NCBI RefSeq assembly: GCF_018608325.1
Contig: NZ_JABAZW010000155.1
Span: 1-33,748, forward strand
Source: Brevundimonas sp.
GTDB taxonomy: Bacteria; Pseudomonadota; Alphaproteobacteria; Caulobacterales; Caulobacteraceae
Direction of reading: 5' to 3'
DNA: 33,748 nucleotides
Shown: positions 18,353-28,567 of the stretch, in pieces
Layout of the letters: each line of letters opens with the position of its first letter
Numbering within the stretch: the first letter of the stretch is position 1
Position numbers and translations under genes: made by a program
The notes under the pieces: model-generated
The model's input: the letters and a program-made list of their open reading frames with translations, nothing else
Databases searched by the model: none
What the model was told of the DNA's origin: nothing

Positions 18353-19077
18353 CATCTCATCTTCGACCGATCGTGGAGGTCGTTGTGCGTCAAGGCGTTG
18401 ATGATGGATATGTCGCCGCACGTATGGATGTCACTCTATCGTCGTTGCTGGCGGCCCAGGAAAGCGAGGGTGATTTCGTTGTGAGCGTATGGCTAAATCC
18501 AGGCAATCAAATCGATCCGATTTGTGATCGATTTCCTCAACTGAAGATCAAGGCAGTTGACGCGAATTCTCGAGCGACAGCTTCGTCGCCTGCGGATTTG
18601 AGCTTTGCCTTCACGGCAAGGCAGCCGTTCTTTGTTGTTGTGGAAGCGGGACAAAGCCTTCCCTGTAGCTTGGGCCGCACGACCCTGGTTGAGAATGGCA
18701 GGGCTGTGCTGAACATACGCACCGGTCCATCAGACTTGTCTCGAGTATGGCGCGACGGTCTTTACGTCGGAGGGATCGCGGCAGCGAATGACATGTCACT
18801 ACATGAAGGGTTGTTCGTATATGCGACGATGCTTGCCGAACGCGCCCATATTCTCTTAACGGCGCTGCATGGTGCAGACCTGCTGGCGCTGGTGACGGCA
18901 GGAATCGACGGTCCAGCGGCTTATGTCACGGCTAACGACGACCGCTTAGCAGATTGGCACTGTGTTCGCCGTGTACCGGCGGCGCCATTGGTGCTGGCGC
19001 CTGCTCCGGACGTGCGGGGGTTGGGTCGAAGTCGGTCGTTGGATCGAATCTATGCCCAGTTGTTCAAGGTGGTGTAA
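18349..19077 (+). CDS. Hypothetical protein in the glycan operon (possibly a divergent glycosyltransferase-like protein)
   Basis: ATG at 18349 overlaps the preceding stop (ATGA); start moved from the ORF-track 18286. The layout IVEVVVRQG...YVAARMDVTLSSLLAAQESEGDFVVSVWLNPG...FFVVVEAGQSLP is vaguely reminiscent of rhamnosyltransferase-like GT-A proteins. Family not established. Confidence 0.7.
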   Translation: MTSHLRPIVEVVVRQGVDDGYVAARMDVTLSSLLAAQESEGDFVVSVWLNPGNQIDPICDRFPQLKIKAVDANSRATASSPADLSFAFTARQPFFVVVEAGQSLPCSLGRTTLVENGRAVLNIRTGPSDLSRVWRDGLYVGGIAAANDMSLHEGLFVYATMLAERAHILLTALHGADLLALVTAGIDGPAAYVTANDDRLADWHCVRRVPAAPLVLAPAPDVRGLGRSRSLDRIYAQLFKVV

Positions 19078-19952
19078 GCATCTGAGCCGTGCACTGGGGC
19101 CACGCGTGTCAATCGACACTCTTTGAAGCGAAATCGACCCTGAAGTTGTGCCGCGTCGGTCGCGACAAGACAGTGAGCGGCATCAGGACGGTCAAAGTGG
19201 CTTTCCAGAGATGCGATGTAGGCGCCGGATGCCCGGACGATGGTGGTGAATTGTGTGCGTTGCAGGGCGCCGCCGCCCCACTGCACCGATAAGCGGGGCG
19301 CTCCTTCCTGAACATCGACGTCGAATTCCAGATCCACGCGCCACATGCCGGCGGGCAGAAAGATGTGCGGGCCGGAAAGCAGATGGCGAGCTCTGCCTGA
19401 CAAGTCATGCCAGCCTTCCGCATCTGTCAGGAACCCTGGGGAACTGGCCAGGAGGCTTTGCGTGAAGGAAGAGGTTTCGCCCTCGAGGATGTTCAGATCC
19501 GAGAACGCGGTCAGTTCGGGGGCTCCAGCGCGATCCTGGTCCTGGATGACGTCAAATCCTACGGGGTGACCGCCAATCAACAGCCGTTCTTCCGTGACGA
19601 TGTCTGCGCCATGTTCCGCCAACCAGAGGGATGCGGCAAGGCCTTCCGATCCATGTGTGACCGCCCATGCCCTGCCCATCTCCGGATGTAACGTCTGGAA
19701 CAGGCGAACACAGTCCTCGCTGCCAGGAGGGGGCACGATAATCCAGTCGCCGGCCAAGGGTGTGAGATTCACATAATCAAGCTGTTGGTAAAGATTGACT
19801 GCGCTTGCTGGCGCGGCGACATGGGCGTCTGTCGCGCGGTCGCCGATAAACTGGGCGCTTAATCCACGAGCGGTGGCAGCGGCCTCAATGGCTTGACGCG
19901 CGTGGCCCGCACGCCAGGATGGCGGAATGAAGATATGCAAAGGGCGGGACAT
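19050..19952 (-). CDS. Hypothetical protein, 300 aa, with a C-terminal beta-sandwich-like domain
   Basis: 1-bp overlap (TGATG) with the stop of the upstream ABC ATPase. LLSGPHIFLPAGMWRVDLEFDVDVQEGAPRLSVQWGG resembles a carbohydrate-binding-type beta sandwich. Confidence 0.75.
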   Translation of the reverse strand: MSRPLHIFIPPSWRAGHARQAIEAAATARGLSAQFIGDRATDAHVAAPASAVNLYQQLDYVNLTPLAGDWIIVPPPGSEDCVRLFQTLHPEMGRAWAVTHGSEGLAASLWLAEHGADIVTEERLLIGGHPVGFDVIQDQDRAGAPELTAFSDLNILEGETSSFTQSLLASSPGFLTDAEGWHDLSGRARHLLSGPHIFLPAGMWRVDLEFDVDVQEGAPRLSVQWGGGALQRTQFTTIVRASGAYIASLESHFDRPDAAHCLVATDAAQLQGRFRFKECRLTRVAPVHGSDAYTTLNNWA

Positions 19953-20635
19953 CAGGCCGCTCGAAGCCAGCTATAGACATCAACGGCTTCATTGATGTCA
20001 TCGAACATCTTGGCCTTGCCGCTCTCGATGATGAGTGCTCGGTCGCAAAGGCTCGCAATCAAATTCATGTCGTGGGACGCCATTATGAAGGCGCGTTCCT
20101 GACGGCGCTCGAAGAGTTCGATCTGGCATTTTCGTTGAAAGCGGCTGTCGCCGACAGCCACTAATTCATCGATCAGGTAGCAATCGAATTCAATAGCCAG
20201 AGATAGACCAAAAGCGAGGCGTGCGCGCATGCCGGAAGAATAGTGTTTGACGGGCAGGGTCAGATTTGTCCCTAATTCAGCAAAATCATCAACACGGCGA
20301 AGAGTATTCTCTATGTCTTTGCGGTAGAGACGAGCGAGGAAGCGTATGTTGTCCAGCCCCGAGAGGCTTCCTTGAAAGCCTCCGCCGAAGCCAATCGGCC
20401 AAGATGCGGTGCAGCGCCAGTCGATGCCGCCCTTGGTTTGAGCCAAAGCGCCACCCAACATTTTGATAAGTGTAGATTTTCCTTGTCCGTTTCGCCCAAG
20501 TAGGGCCAGGCGGCCGGACTTCCGCAGATCAAAGCTCAGATCTTTGAAGACGGAATGTCCATTAGGGTAGGTTTTGGCCAAATTCCGCACCCGTAGAGCG
20601 AGCGGAGTTTTATCGTTGAGGGCGGAAGACGTCAT
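19952..20635 (-). CDS. kpsT-like: Polysaccharide ABC transporter ATP-binding protein (KpsT/CtrD-like)
   Basis: Walker A GRNGQGKSTLIKML, signature HYSSGMRARLAFGLSLAIEFDCYLIDELVAVGD, MASHDMNLIASLCDRALIIESGK. Start moved from the ORF-track 20680 to the ATG at 20633-20635. Confidence 0.93.
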   Translation of the reverse strand: MTSSALNDKTPLALRVRNLAKTYPNGHSVFKDLSFDLRKSGRLALLGRNGQGKSTLIKMLGGALAQTKGGIDWRCTASWPIGFGGGFQGSLSGLDNIRFLARLYRKDIENTLRRVDDFAELGTNLTLPVKHYSSGMRARLAFGLSLAIEFDCYLIDELVAVGDSRFQRKCQIELFERRQERAFIMASHDMNLIASLCDRALIIESGKAKMFDDINEAVDVYSWLRAA

Positions 20636-21798
20636 TCGTGGCGATGCTCTCGGATGCCGGCCCACATCAGGTATCCACACCCGTAGAGAAGCGAGAAACT
20701 GGCGAAGATGGCGAGAATAGCCAGCCAGCGCCGCGGCTCAATAGGCTTGTCGGGCAGGTTCGGCTCAACGATCCGGTCAAGGAACAGGTGCTGGCGCCGG
20801 GCGTCCACTTGTGCGCCTTCCAACGCCTGGTTGGCTGCAGCGAGGGTGCGAGTGGCCATCTCGCGCTCAAAGACGAGCGCTTCATAGGCGCCGATCTTGG
20901 GGGCGAGTGAGCCAGAGTCGCCTGCGATCTTGGCGCGCTCCTGTTCAATCTGTTTGCGGAAGGCGTCGATCCGACGATCCAGCGTCGGCAAAAGCGGGCT
21001 TGAAGGGGTTTCAGAGGTGATCTGGCGGCGTTCGGCTTCAAGCGTGGCCAGTTCGGCCATCAGCCGCCCCAGCAATGTGGCGCTTTGCGCAGCTAGGCCG
21101 GCCGGATCGACGATTTGTTCGCGGTTACGGAAGGTAGTCAGAGCTGTTTGGGCTTCCTGCAGCCGGGCAGCAGCGTCGCGTGTTGTCCGTTCAGCCTCCG
21201 AGACGGCGGCTTGAGATGATCTTTCATTGATGGTGTTCACGACATTCTCGCCGCCTGCGAGAAGCGTTTCGGCGATGTTCTTGGCGTCCTTGGGATTGAA
21301 GGCCTGAACGCGGATCGTGCTGATGCCCGTAGTGGAGTCATAGCCGACGTGCAGGAAGCCCTCGACGCCCTTGTAGAGATCTTCCTTAGTGTTGGAGCTC
21401 CACGGTTTGTGCGCGCGCGAAAAAGGGTCGGCCTGCGGTGGGGAGAAGACACGACCCAAATCGTGCCGTGATTGCAGGAAATCCACCGCTGATCGTGATT
21501 TGACGAATTCATGAACCATGAAGGTGTCGGTCGCCGTGGCGGAGAGGCCGACGCCAGATAGCGCCAAACCCAAAGCACCCGGACCGGATTGATCGGCCCG
21601 CCTGACAATGAAGTTTGCTTCGGAGACGTATCGTGGCGAGGCGATCAACAGAAAATAGATTGCGGCCAACAGAGTCGGCAATCCGACGATGATAGCCACC
21701 GACAAAAATAGGGGTTTGCGCCACCACGGCTGGGGTGCCGATTTTTTTTCTAGTCCATCGAGTGGTCCGATGAAACGGATTTCAGCGTGTTCGGACAT
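20632..21798 (-). CDS. kpsE-like: Capsule polysaccharide export inner-membrane protein, KpsE/CtrB/BexC-like (PCP-3 type)
   Basis: N-terminal TM (PLFLSVAIIVGLPTLLAAIYFLLIASPRYVSEANFIVRR), central coiled coil, C-terminal TM (WLAILAIFASFSLLYGCGYLMWAGIREH). Located between the ABC ATPase and permease genes. Confidence 0.9.
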   Translation of the reverse strand: MSEHAEIRFIGPLDGLEKKSAPQPWWRKPLFLSVAIIVGLPTLLAAIYFLLIASPRYVSEANFIVRRADQSGPGALGLALSGVGLSATATDTFMVHEFVKSRSAVDFLQSRHDLGRVFSPPQADPFSRAHKPWSSNTKEDLYKGVEGFLHVGYDSTTGISTIRVQAFNPKDAKNIAETLLAGGENVVNTINERSSQAAVSEAERTTRDAAARLQEAQTALTTFRNREQIVDPAGLAAQSATLLGRLMAELATLEAERRQITSETPSSPLLPTLDRRIDAFRKQIEQERAKIAGDSGSLAPKIGAYEALVFEREMATRTLAAANQALEGAQVDARRQHLFLDRIVEPNLPDKPIEPRRWLAILAIFASFSLLYGCGYLMWAGIREHRHE

Positions 21799-21799
21799 G

Positions 21800-22582
21800 T
21801 CACTCAGTCTCGATGTGGTTGCGGTAGATATTCAAAAGCAGGAGGCCGAGCAGAACAAATCCTCCCCCCCAGGCTATCGGATAGATGGGAGTGTAGTGGG
21901 TGATGACCGCATCGCCCCAAATCCCCGCACGCACCATTTCGATCGCATGCGGGAATGGGATGTAGAGGAAATAATCACGATAACTGGCAGGGACGTATTG
22001 GGCCATGATGAATGACCCGGATAGAGGAATCAGAAGGTAGAGCACCAGGTTGTTCAGGCGCTCCACGGCCTCGTAGCGAATGGAAAGCGCGCTCAGCACC
22101 AAGGCAAGGCCAAAAGACAGCCACCCTAGGATAAACCATCCTGCGTATAGGGTGAGCCAGTCCTTCGGCGGCGAGACTTGTCCCAGTAACATCAGGATCA
22201 CGTAAACAACGAAAAACGCAAGCGTTGTTCCAAGAAATTCAAGTATAGCGCGTGACAGGTATAGGTGAAGCGGTTGAACCTTGCGGTGGAACAGCAGACC
22301 GGTGTTGGCCTGAACGGCGTGCAGCGAATGTGTGACCAGATGGCGAAGCAGAAGCAGGCACATATAGCCGCTCATCACGAATGGGGCGACGCGCACCCCA
22401 TATTCATATGCAGGCTTGATGGCGGTCCAAAGAATCATGACGCCTAGACAGAACGCCAGTGGCTCGGCGATCAACCATAGGAAGCCGATGCCCTCGCGAC
22501 CGTAGCGGGTCATCATTTCACGCAAAACCAGGGCGTGGAGGACCCGGGCTTGAGACGCGAAGCCGCCGATCAGCTTTCTCAA
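21800..22582 (-). CDS. kpsM-like: Polysaccharide ABC transporter permease (KpsM/CtrC-like), probable TTG start
   Basis: RVLHALVLREMMTRYGREGIGFLWLIAEPLAFCLGVMILW..., multiple TM segments. The codon at 22582-22580 is TTG, preceded by GAGAAG on the minus strand. Confidence 0.92.
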   Translation of the reverse strand: MRKLIGGFASQARVLHALVLREMMTRYGREGIGFLWLIAEPLAFCLGVMILWTAIKPAYEYGVRVAPFVMSGYMCLLLLRHLVTHSLHAVQANTGLLFHRKVQPLHLYLSRAILEFLGTTLAFFVVYVILMLLGQVSPPKDWLTLYAGWFILGWLSFGLALVLSALSIRYEAVERLNNLVLYLLIPLSGSFIMAQYVPASYRDYFLYIPFPHAIEMVRAGIWGDAVITHYTPIYPIAWGGGFVLLGLLLLNIYRNHIETE

Positions 22583-22674
22583 GCAATTCTTCTCATTCTG
22601 GCCGTCCCAATGAGAGCGTGGCCTTTGAAGGAACGCTCACCTTGATGGAGGCGGGTCGCTAGAAGGGCAAAGTG

Positions 22675-23970
22675 CTACAACAAGCGAAGCGCACGGTAAA
22701 TGACTTCTATTCGTCGTGCGTAGGCTTCCGCGCTGAAGGTCTCGGAGCGCGCAAAGCCACGCTCCCTTAAGACCTGTCGAAAATCGAAATCGGCGTCCAA
22801 CTGTTCAATGGCTGTTCGTATGTCCGCGACGTCATAGGGGTCCACGAGGACAGCGGCGTCACCTGCCACTTCACCTGTGGCTCCACCGCGTGATGTCAGC
22901 ACAGGCGAGCCAAGGGCCATGGATTCTAGAATCGGCAGGCCAAAGCCCTCATACAACGAAGGGAAGAGGGTCCCGCGTGCGCCACGCAAGAGCCTTTCGA
23001 GCGTTGAGCGAGGCAGATAATCAAGTTTGAGAATGCGCGAACCGTCTTGGTTCGCAGTCGCGGCTTCAAGTAGTCCCGTCTCATGCTCCGACAGCCATGA
23101 TCTACCACCGACGATAATCAGGCGGGCATCGGTCCGTGCTTCAAGGAAGGCTTCGACGACCCGGCCAAGATTTTTCTTGGGTTCGATGGCACCATAGAAC
23201 AGGAAATAGCTTTCCCAATCCAAGCCAAGCGTGTCCTTCAACCAAGCTGCATCGGTTTCATGATTGCTGGGCTTGGGGGCGAGCACCGGTTGATAGGTGA
23301 CGCTTATCTTTTCGTCAGGAACGCCAAAAAACTGAATCAGATCGGCTTTCGTCGTTTCGGATATGCTGGCGATATGGTCGGCGCGCTCGCAAGCCGCCTG
23401 AACCAGACGAAAATAACTGTCCTGCCGATCCAGCGTGGCGTGCGGAAGCTTCAATGGAATTATGTCGTGGACCGTCAACACATTGGCGGCTTGCGGCGCG
23501 TGAAGCGGCAGTGGGCACGTCCAATGTACAACGTCTGGACAGCGCACGCCGCTGTTCTCGGGATTGAACCGGACCGGGGTGGTGGTCCCGTATTGTTGAA
23601 AGGCGCGGTTGGCGAGGTTGAACAGGTCGCGCGACGACCAATAGCTTGAGGCGGCAGGTTGGCGTGCGCCCTGCGTGGGCCAGACGACCTGACCGGAAGG
23701 GAGAATGGGGTGGGCTGTGCATCCAAGGCGAGAAAGAAGCGTGCTGACGGCGCGCGCGACCCCGGCCTTCCGTCGGCTTGCCGTCTTGGCGTCGATGAGC
23801 ATTGTCTCGTCGATCAGGGCGGATGCGTGCCGTTTTGCAGCCGGACCATAGAGGACCTGGCGATCGACATTCAGATGCTCAAGAGCGGCTAGCAACGTGT
23901 GTCCGTAGGTGGCGATGCCGGATCCTTGAGGTAGGGCCAGATTCCAACCGTCGATGCAGGACGTGATCAC
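22675..23970 (-). CDS. Glycosyltransferase, GT4 family (mannosyltransferase-like)
   Basis: NVLTVHDIIPLKLPHATLDRQDSYFRLV, SYFLFYGAIEPKKNLGRVVEAFLEA, RGTLFPSLYEGFGLPILESMALGSPVLTSRGGATGEVAGDAAVLVDPYDV. Confidence 0.94.
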   Translation of the reverse strand: MITSCIDGWNLALPQGSGIATYGHTLLAALEHLNVDRQVLYGPAAKRHASALIDETMLIDAKTASRRKAGVARAVSTLLSRLGCTAHPILPSGQVVWPTQGARQPAASSYWSSRDLFNLANRAFQQYGTTTPVRFNPENSGVRCPDVVHWTCPLPLHAPQAANVLTVHDIIPLKLPHATLDRQDSYFRLVQAACERADHIASISETTKADLIQFFGVPDEKISVTYQPVLAPKPSNHETDAAWLKDTLGLDWESYFLFYGAIEPKKNLGRVVEAFLEARTDARLIIVGGRSWLSEHETGLLEAATANQDGSRILKLDYLPRSTLERLLRGARGTLFPSLYEGFGLPILESMALGSPVLTSRGGATGEVAGDAAVLVDPYDVADIRTAIEQLDADFDFRQVLRERGFARSETFSAEAYARRIEVIYRALRLL

Positions 23971-24105
23971 TTAGTAAAATCCAAAGGCAGGCCTGATGAA
24001 GCCTTCGGTAACTATCGATGTCCTCGGCCTGCATCAAGCGATCTGGATTCGTTGATCACCTTCCTGCGTGACACCGCCCCCGTCCCCCGCTAATCCCCGC
24101 GGGCA

Positions 24106-25035
24106 ATGAACGAAACCGAGCGCCAATCCGAAGAACGCAGCTGGGAGACGGCGAAGACGCTCGCCGAAGCCCTGCCGTATATTCAGGTCTATGACCGCGA
24201 GACCGTGGTCATCAAATACGGCGGCCACGCCATGGGCGAGAGCGCCGTGGCCAAGCAATTCGCCGCCGATGTCGTGCTGCTGAAGCTGATGGGGGTGAAC
24301 CCGGTCGTGGTGCATGGCGGCGGGCCGCAGATCAGCGCCATGCTGGACAAGGCGGGGGTGAAGTCTAGCTTTGTCGACGGCCTGCGGGTCACGGACCCAG
24401 CGACGATGGAAGTCGCCGAGATGGTGCTGTCGGGCGCGGTGAACAAAGAGATTGCCCACTGGATCACCATGGCCGGCAAGGAAGCCGACGTGCGCGGCGT
24501 CGGCCTGTCGGGCAAGGATGCAGGCTTGTTGACGGTCGAGAAGACGCGCCGCACCAAGCGCGATCCCGACAGCATGATCGAGCACGAGGTGGACCTGGGC
24601 TATGTCGGCGAACCGACCAAGGTTGATCCCAAGCTGATCGCCGGACTGATCGCCTCGGAAACCGAGGACTGGGTGCCGGTCATCGCGCCGATCGGCGTGG
24701 CTGAGGACGGCCAGACCTTCAACGTCAACGCCGACACGGTGGCGGGCGCCATCGCCGGATCGCTGAACGCCAAGCGTATGCTGCTGCTGACGGACGTGCC
24801 GGGGGTCAAGGGCGCGGATGGCCAGATCATCCGTCAGATGACGCTGGAAGAAGCGCAGAACCTGATCGACACGGGCGTCGCCACCGGCGGCATGATCCCC
24901 AAGCTGGAGACGGCGATGGCGGCGGTGCGCGCAGGCGTCGAGGCTGTGGTTATTCTGGACGGTCGCCGTTCGCACGCCATGCTGGTGGAGCTGTTCACCG
25001 AGTTCGGCGCGGGCACTCTGGTGAAGGCGTCTTGA
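24106..25035 (+). CDS. argB: Acetylglutamate kinase
   Basis: TVVIKYGGHAMGESAVAKQFAADVVLLKLMGVNPVVVHGGGPQISAML, LLLTDVPGVKGADG, TGGMIPKLETAMAAVRAGVEAVVILDGRRSHAMLVELFTEFGAGTLV. Confidence 0.97.
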   Translation: MNETERQSEERSWETAKTLAEALPYIQVYDRETVVIKYGGHAMGESAVAKQFAADVVLLKLMGVNPVVVHGGGPQISAMLDKAGVKSSFVDGLRVTDPATMEVAEMVLSGAVNKEIAHWITMAGKEADVRGVGLSGKDAGLLTVEKTRRTKRDPDSMIEHEVDLGYVGEPTKVDPKLIAGLIASETEDWVPVIAPIGVAEDGQTFNVNADTVAGAIAGSLNAKRMLLLTDVPGVKGADGQIIRQMTLEEAQNLIDTGVATGGMIPKLETAMAAVRAGVEAVVILDGRRSHAMLVELFTEFGAGTLVKAS

Positions 25036-25687
25036 CCGACCTGCACCATGTAAATGCCTGGGTGTTCGACATGGACGACACCCTGTACCCGCGTGAGCAG
25101 GGGCTGATGCGTCTGGTCCAGGCGCGGATCAACGCCTTTGTGGTCGAGGCCGTGGGCCTGGCGCCGGAAGAGGCCGCGGTGATGCAGCGTCAGTTCCTGG
25201 ACGAACACGGCACGACGTTGGCGGGTTTGATGGCCAACTACGCCGTCGACACCGATCGCTTCCTGAAGGAAGTGCATGATGTGCCGCTGGATTCGGTCGA
25301 ACCGAACCCGCGTCTGGCCGAACGGCTCAAGGCCCTGCCGGGGCAATGTTTTGTCTTCACCAATGGCGCGCGTGACTATGCGCACCGGGTGCTGGACCGG
25401 ATCGGGATTTCCGACTGTTTCGCAGGCGTCTTCGCCATCGAGGACGGGGATCTGACGCCCAAGCCCAATCCGGCGACTTTCCGCAGGATGTTGGAGCGGT
25501 TCGACATCCAGTCCCACCGCGCCGCCTTCTTTGAAGACACGCCCAAGAACCTGGAGCCGGCCAAGGCGCTGGGCATGAGCACCATCCTGATCGGCGACGG
25601 CCACGGCAAACCGCTGGGCGACCATATCGACATCATCGCCCCCGATCTTCTCGACTTCCTCTCCGACCTGAATCTCAAGGACGCCGC

Positions 25688-25691
<4 letters not shown>
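25032..25691 (+). CDS. HAD-family pyrimidine 5'-nucleotidase-like hydrolase, TTG start overlapping the argB stop
   Basis: [71 protein letters not shown]. The TTGA overlap implies a TTG start; no ATG precedes the catalytic motif in frame. Confidence 0.9.
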
Positions 25692-26560
<869 letters not shown>

Positions 26561-26582
26561 TTTTCGTTGCAGCTCTGACAGC

Positions 26583-26617
26583 AAAAAGCCCGCCCCGGTC
26601 GTCCGGGGCGGGCTTTT
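26583..26617. terminator. Bidirectional intrinsic terminator between dapD (+) and thrS (-)
   Basis: aaaaagcccgccccg-gtcgtc-cggggcgggcttttc: strong GC stem with A-run on the left and T-run on the right, between convergent genes. Confidence 0.9.
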
Positions 26618-26635
26618 CAGTTTCAGGGCCGGATG

Positions 26636-28567
26636 TCAGGCCTGAAGGCGCTTCAGGTCCGGCGGCGTCGCTTCGTCGGTGAGGAGGGCGATGGCTTCCT
26701 CGATTGTGACGATGGTCTGGGCCTGGCTGCCCAGGCGGCGGATGGCGACCTTGCCTTCTTCGGCTTCCTTGCGGCCGACGACGGCGATGGCGGGCACCTT
26801 GCCGACCGAGTGTTCGCGGATCTTGTAGTTGATCTTCTCGTTGCGCAGGTCGGTTTCGACGCGCAGGCCCGCCGCGCGGAACCGGGCGGTGACCTCTTCC
26901 GCATAGCCGTCGGCGTCCGAGGTGATGGTGGCCACCACGGCCTGGGTCGGCGCCAGCCACAGCGGGAAGGCGCCCGCATAGTTCTCGATCATGATGCCGA
27001 TGAACCGTTCGAAGCTGCCCAAGATCGCGCGGTGCAGCATGACCGGGCGGTGCTTCTGGCCATCCTCGGCGATATAGGTCGCGTTCAGGCGTTCGGGCAG
27101 CACATAGTCCAGCTGGATCGTGCCGCAGGTCCATTCGCGGCCGATGGCGTCCTTGACGATGAAGTCCAGCTTGGGCGCGTAGAAGGCGCCGTCACCCTCG
27201 GTGACGACCGGCTCGGTCCCGGCGGCGCGGGCGGCTTCGGCCATAAGGGCCTCGGCCTTGTCCCAGAACTCGTCTGAACCGGCGCGGTTCTCAGGCCGGG
27301 TGCCCAGGCTGATGTAGGCCGTCTCCATGCCCAGGTCGGCGTGGACGCTGCGGGCCAGCTTAATGAACTCGGCCGTCTCCTCGACGATCTGGTCTTCGCG
27401 GCAGAAGATGTGGGCGTCGTCCTGCGTGAAGCCGCGCACCCGCATCAGGCCGTGCAGTGAACCGGACGGCTCATAGCGGTGGCAGGCGCCGAACTCGGCC
27501 ATGCGCAGCGGCAGCTCGCGATAGGACCGCTGGCCCTGATCGAAGATCTGCACGTGGCCGGGGCAGTTCATCGGCTTCAGCGACAGGGTCTCGCCCTCGA
27601 CCGTCTCGCAGACAAACATATTGGGGCGGTACTTGTCCCAGTGACCGCTCTGTTCCCAGAACTTGCGGTCCAGAACCTGGGGCGTCTTGACCTCGACGTA
27701 ACCGGCGGCGTCCAGACGGCGGCGCATATAGGCCTCAAGCACGCGCCACAGGACCCAGCCCTTGGGGTGCCAGAAGACCATGCCGCGGCCCTCTTCCTGC
27801 ATGTGGAAGAGCTCCATGGCCTTGCCGACCTTGCGGTGGTCGCGCTTTTCGGCCTCTTCGATGCGCAGCAGATAGGCGTCCAGATCCTCCTTGGTCGCCC
27901 AGGCGGTGCCATAGATGCGCTGAAGCTGGGCGCGGCTGGAATCGCCGCGCCAGTAGGCGCCCGCCAGCTTGGTCAGCTTGAAGGCCTTGCCGACGAACTT
28001 GGTCGTAGGGAAGTGCGGCCCCCGGCACAGGTCGGCCCATTCGCCCTGCTTGTAGACGGTGATGGTTTCCGTCTCGGGCAGGTCACGGATCAGTTCGGCC
28101 TTATATTCCTCGCCGATCTTCTCGAAGTGGGCGATGGCCTCGTCGCGCAGCCAGACCTGACGCTCCAGCGGGGCGCCCCGGTCGATGATCTCGCCCATCT
28201 TCTTTTCGATCTTGGCGAAGTCGTCGGTCGAGAAGGGCTCGTCGCGGGCGAAGTCGTAATAGAAGCCGTCTTCGATGGCGGGGCCGATGGTGACCTGGGT
28301 GCCGGGGAACAACTCCTGCACCGCCTGCGCCAGCACGTGGGCGGCGTCGTGGCGGATGGTCTCCAGCGCCTCGGGATCGTCGCGCATCAGCAGGCGGAAA
28401 TCGCCGTCGCCGTCGATGACGCGGTCAAGGTCGCGCTGCTCGCCGTTCCAGACGACCAAAGCCGCCTTCTTGGCCAGAGAGGGAGAAATGGCGGCAGCCA
28501 CGTCGCGGCCCGTCGAGCCTTGCGGATACTGACGCACCGCGCCGTCGGGGAATTTAAGTTCGATCAT
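26636..28567 (-). CDS. thrS: Threonine--tRNA ligase
   Basis: [36 protein letters not shown] (TGS), [63 protein letters not shown]. Start moved from the ORF-track 28624 to the ATG at 28565-28567. Confidence 0.97.
   Translation of the reverse strand: MIELKFPDGAVRQYPQGSTGRDVAAAISPSLAKKAALVVWNGEQRDLDRVIDGDGDFRLLMRDDPEALETIRHDAAHVLAQAVQELFPGTQVTIGPAIEDGFYYDFARDEPFSTDDFAKIEKKMGEIIDRGAPLERQVWLRDEAIAHFEKIGEEYKAELIRDLPETETITVYKQGEWADLCRGPHFPTTKFVGKAFKLTKLAGAYWRGDSSRAQLQRIYGTAWATKEDLDAYLLRIEEAEKRDHRKVGKAMELFHMQEEGRGMVFWHPKGWVLWRVLEAYMRRRLDAAGYVEVKTPQVLDRKFWEQSGHWDKYRPNMFVCETVEGETLSLKPMNCPGHVQIFDQGQRSYRELPLRMAEFGACHRYEPSGSLHGLMRVRGFTQDDAHIFCREDQIVEETAEFIKLARSVHADLGMETAYISLGTRPENRAGSDEFWDKAEALMAEAARAAGTEPVVTEGDGAFYAPKLDFIVKDAIGREWTCGTIQLDYVLPERLNATYIAEDGQKHRPVMLHRAILGSFERFIGIMIENYAGAFPLWLAPTQAVVATITSDADGYAEEVTARFRAAGLRVETDLRNEKINYKIREHSVGKVPAIAVVGRKEAEEGKVAIRRLGSQAQTIVTIEEAIALLTDEATPPDLKRLQA

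Noticed and set aside
4817-23970. Prophage, ICE or transposon origin of the glycan locus
   Set aside because: No integrase, transposase, IS-like inverted repeats, tRNA target or flanking direct repeats seen in the window.
23984-24032. Short inverted repeats (AAGGC/GCCTT, GCAGGCC/GGCCTGC) upstream of argB as a terminator or att site
   Set aside because: Stems are short, alternative and lack a T-run; no matching direct repeat was noticed at the other edge of the locus.
24034-24975. 313-aa minus-strand ORF opposite argB (and similar at 24834-25625 and 25376-26584)
   Set aside because: His/Arg/Asp-rich antisense translations typical of shadow ORFs over conserved genes.
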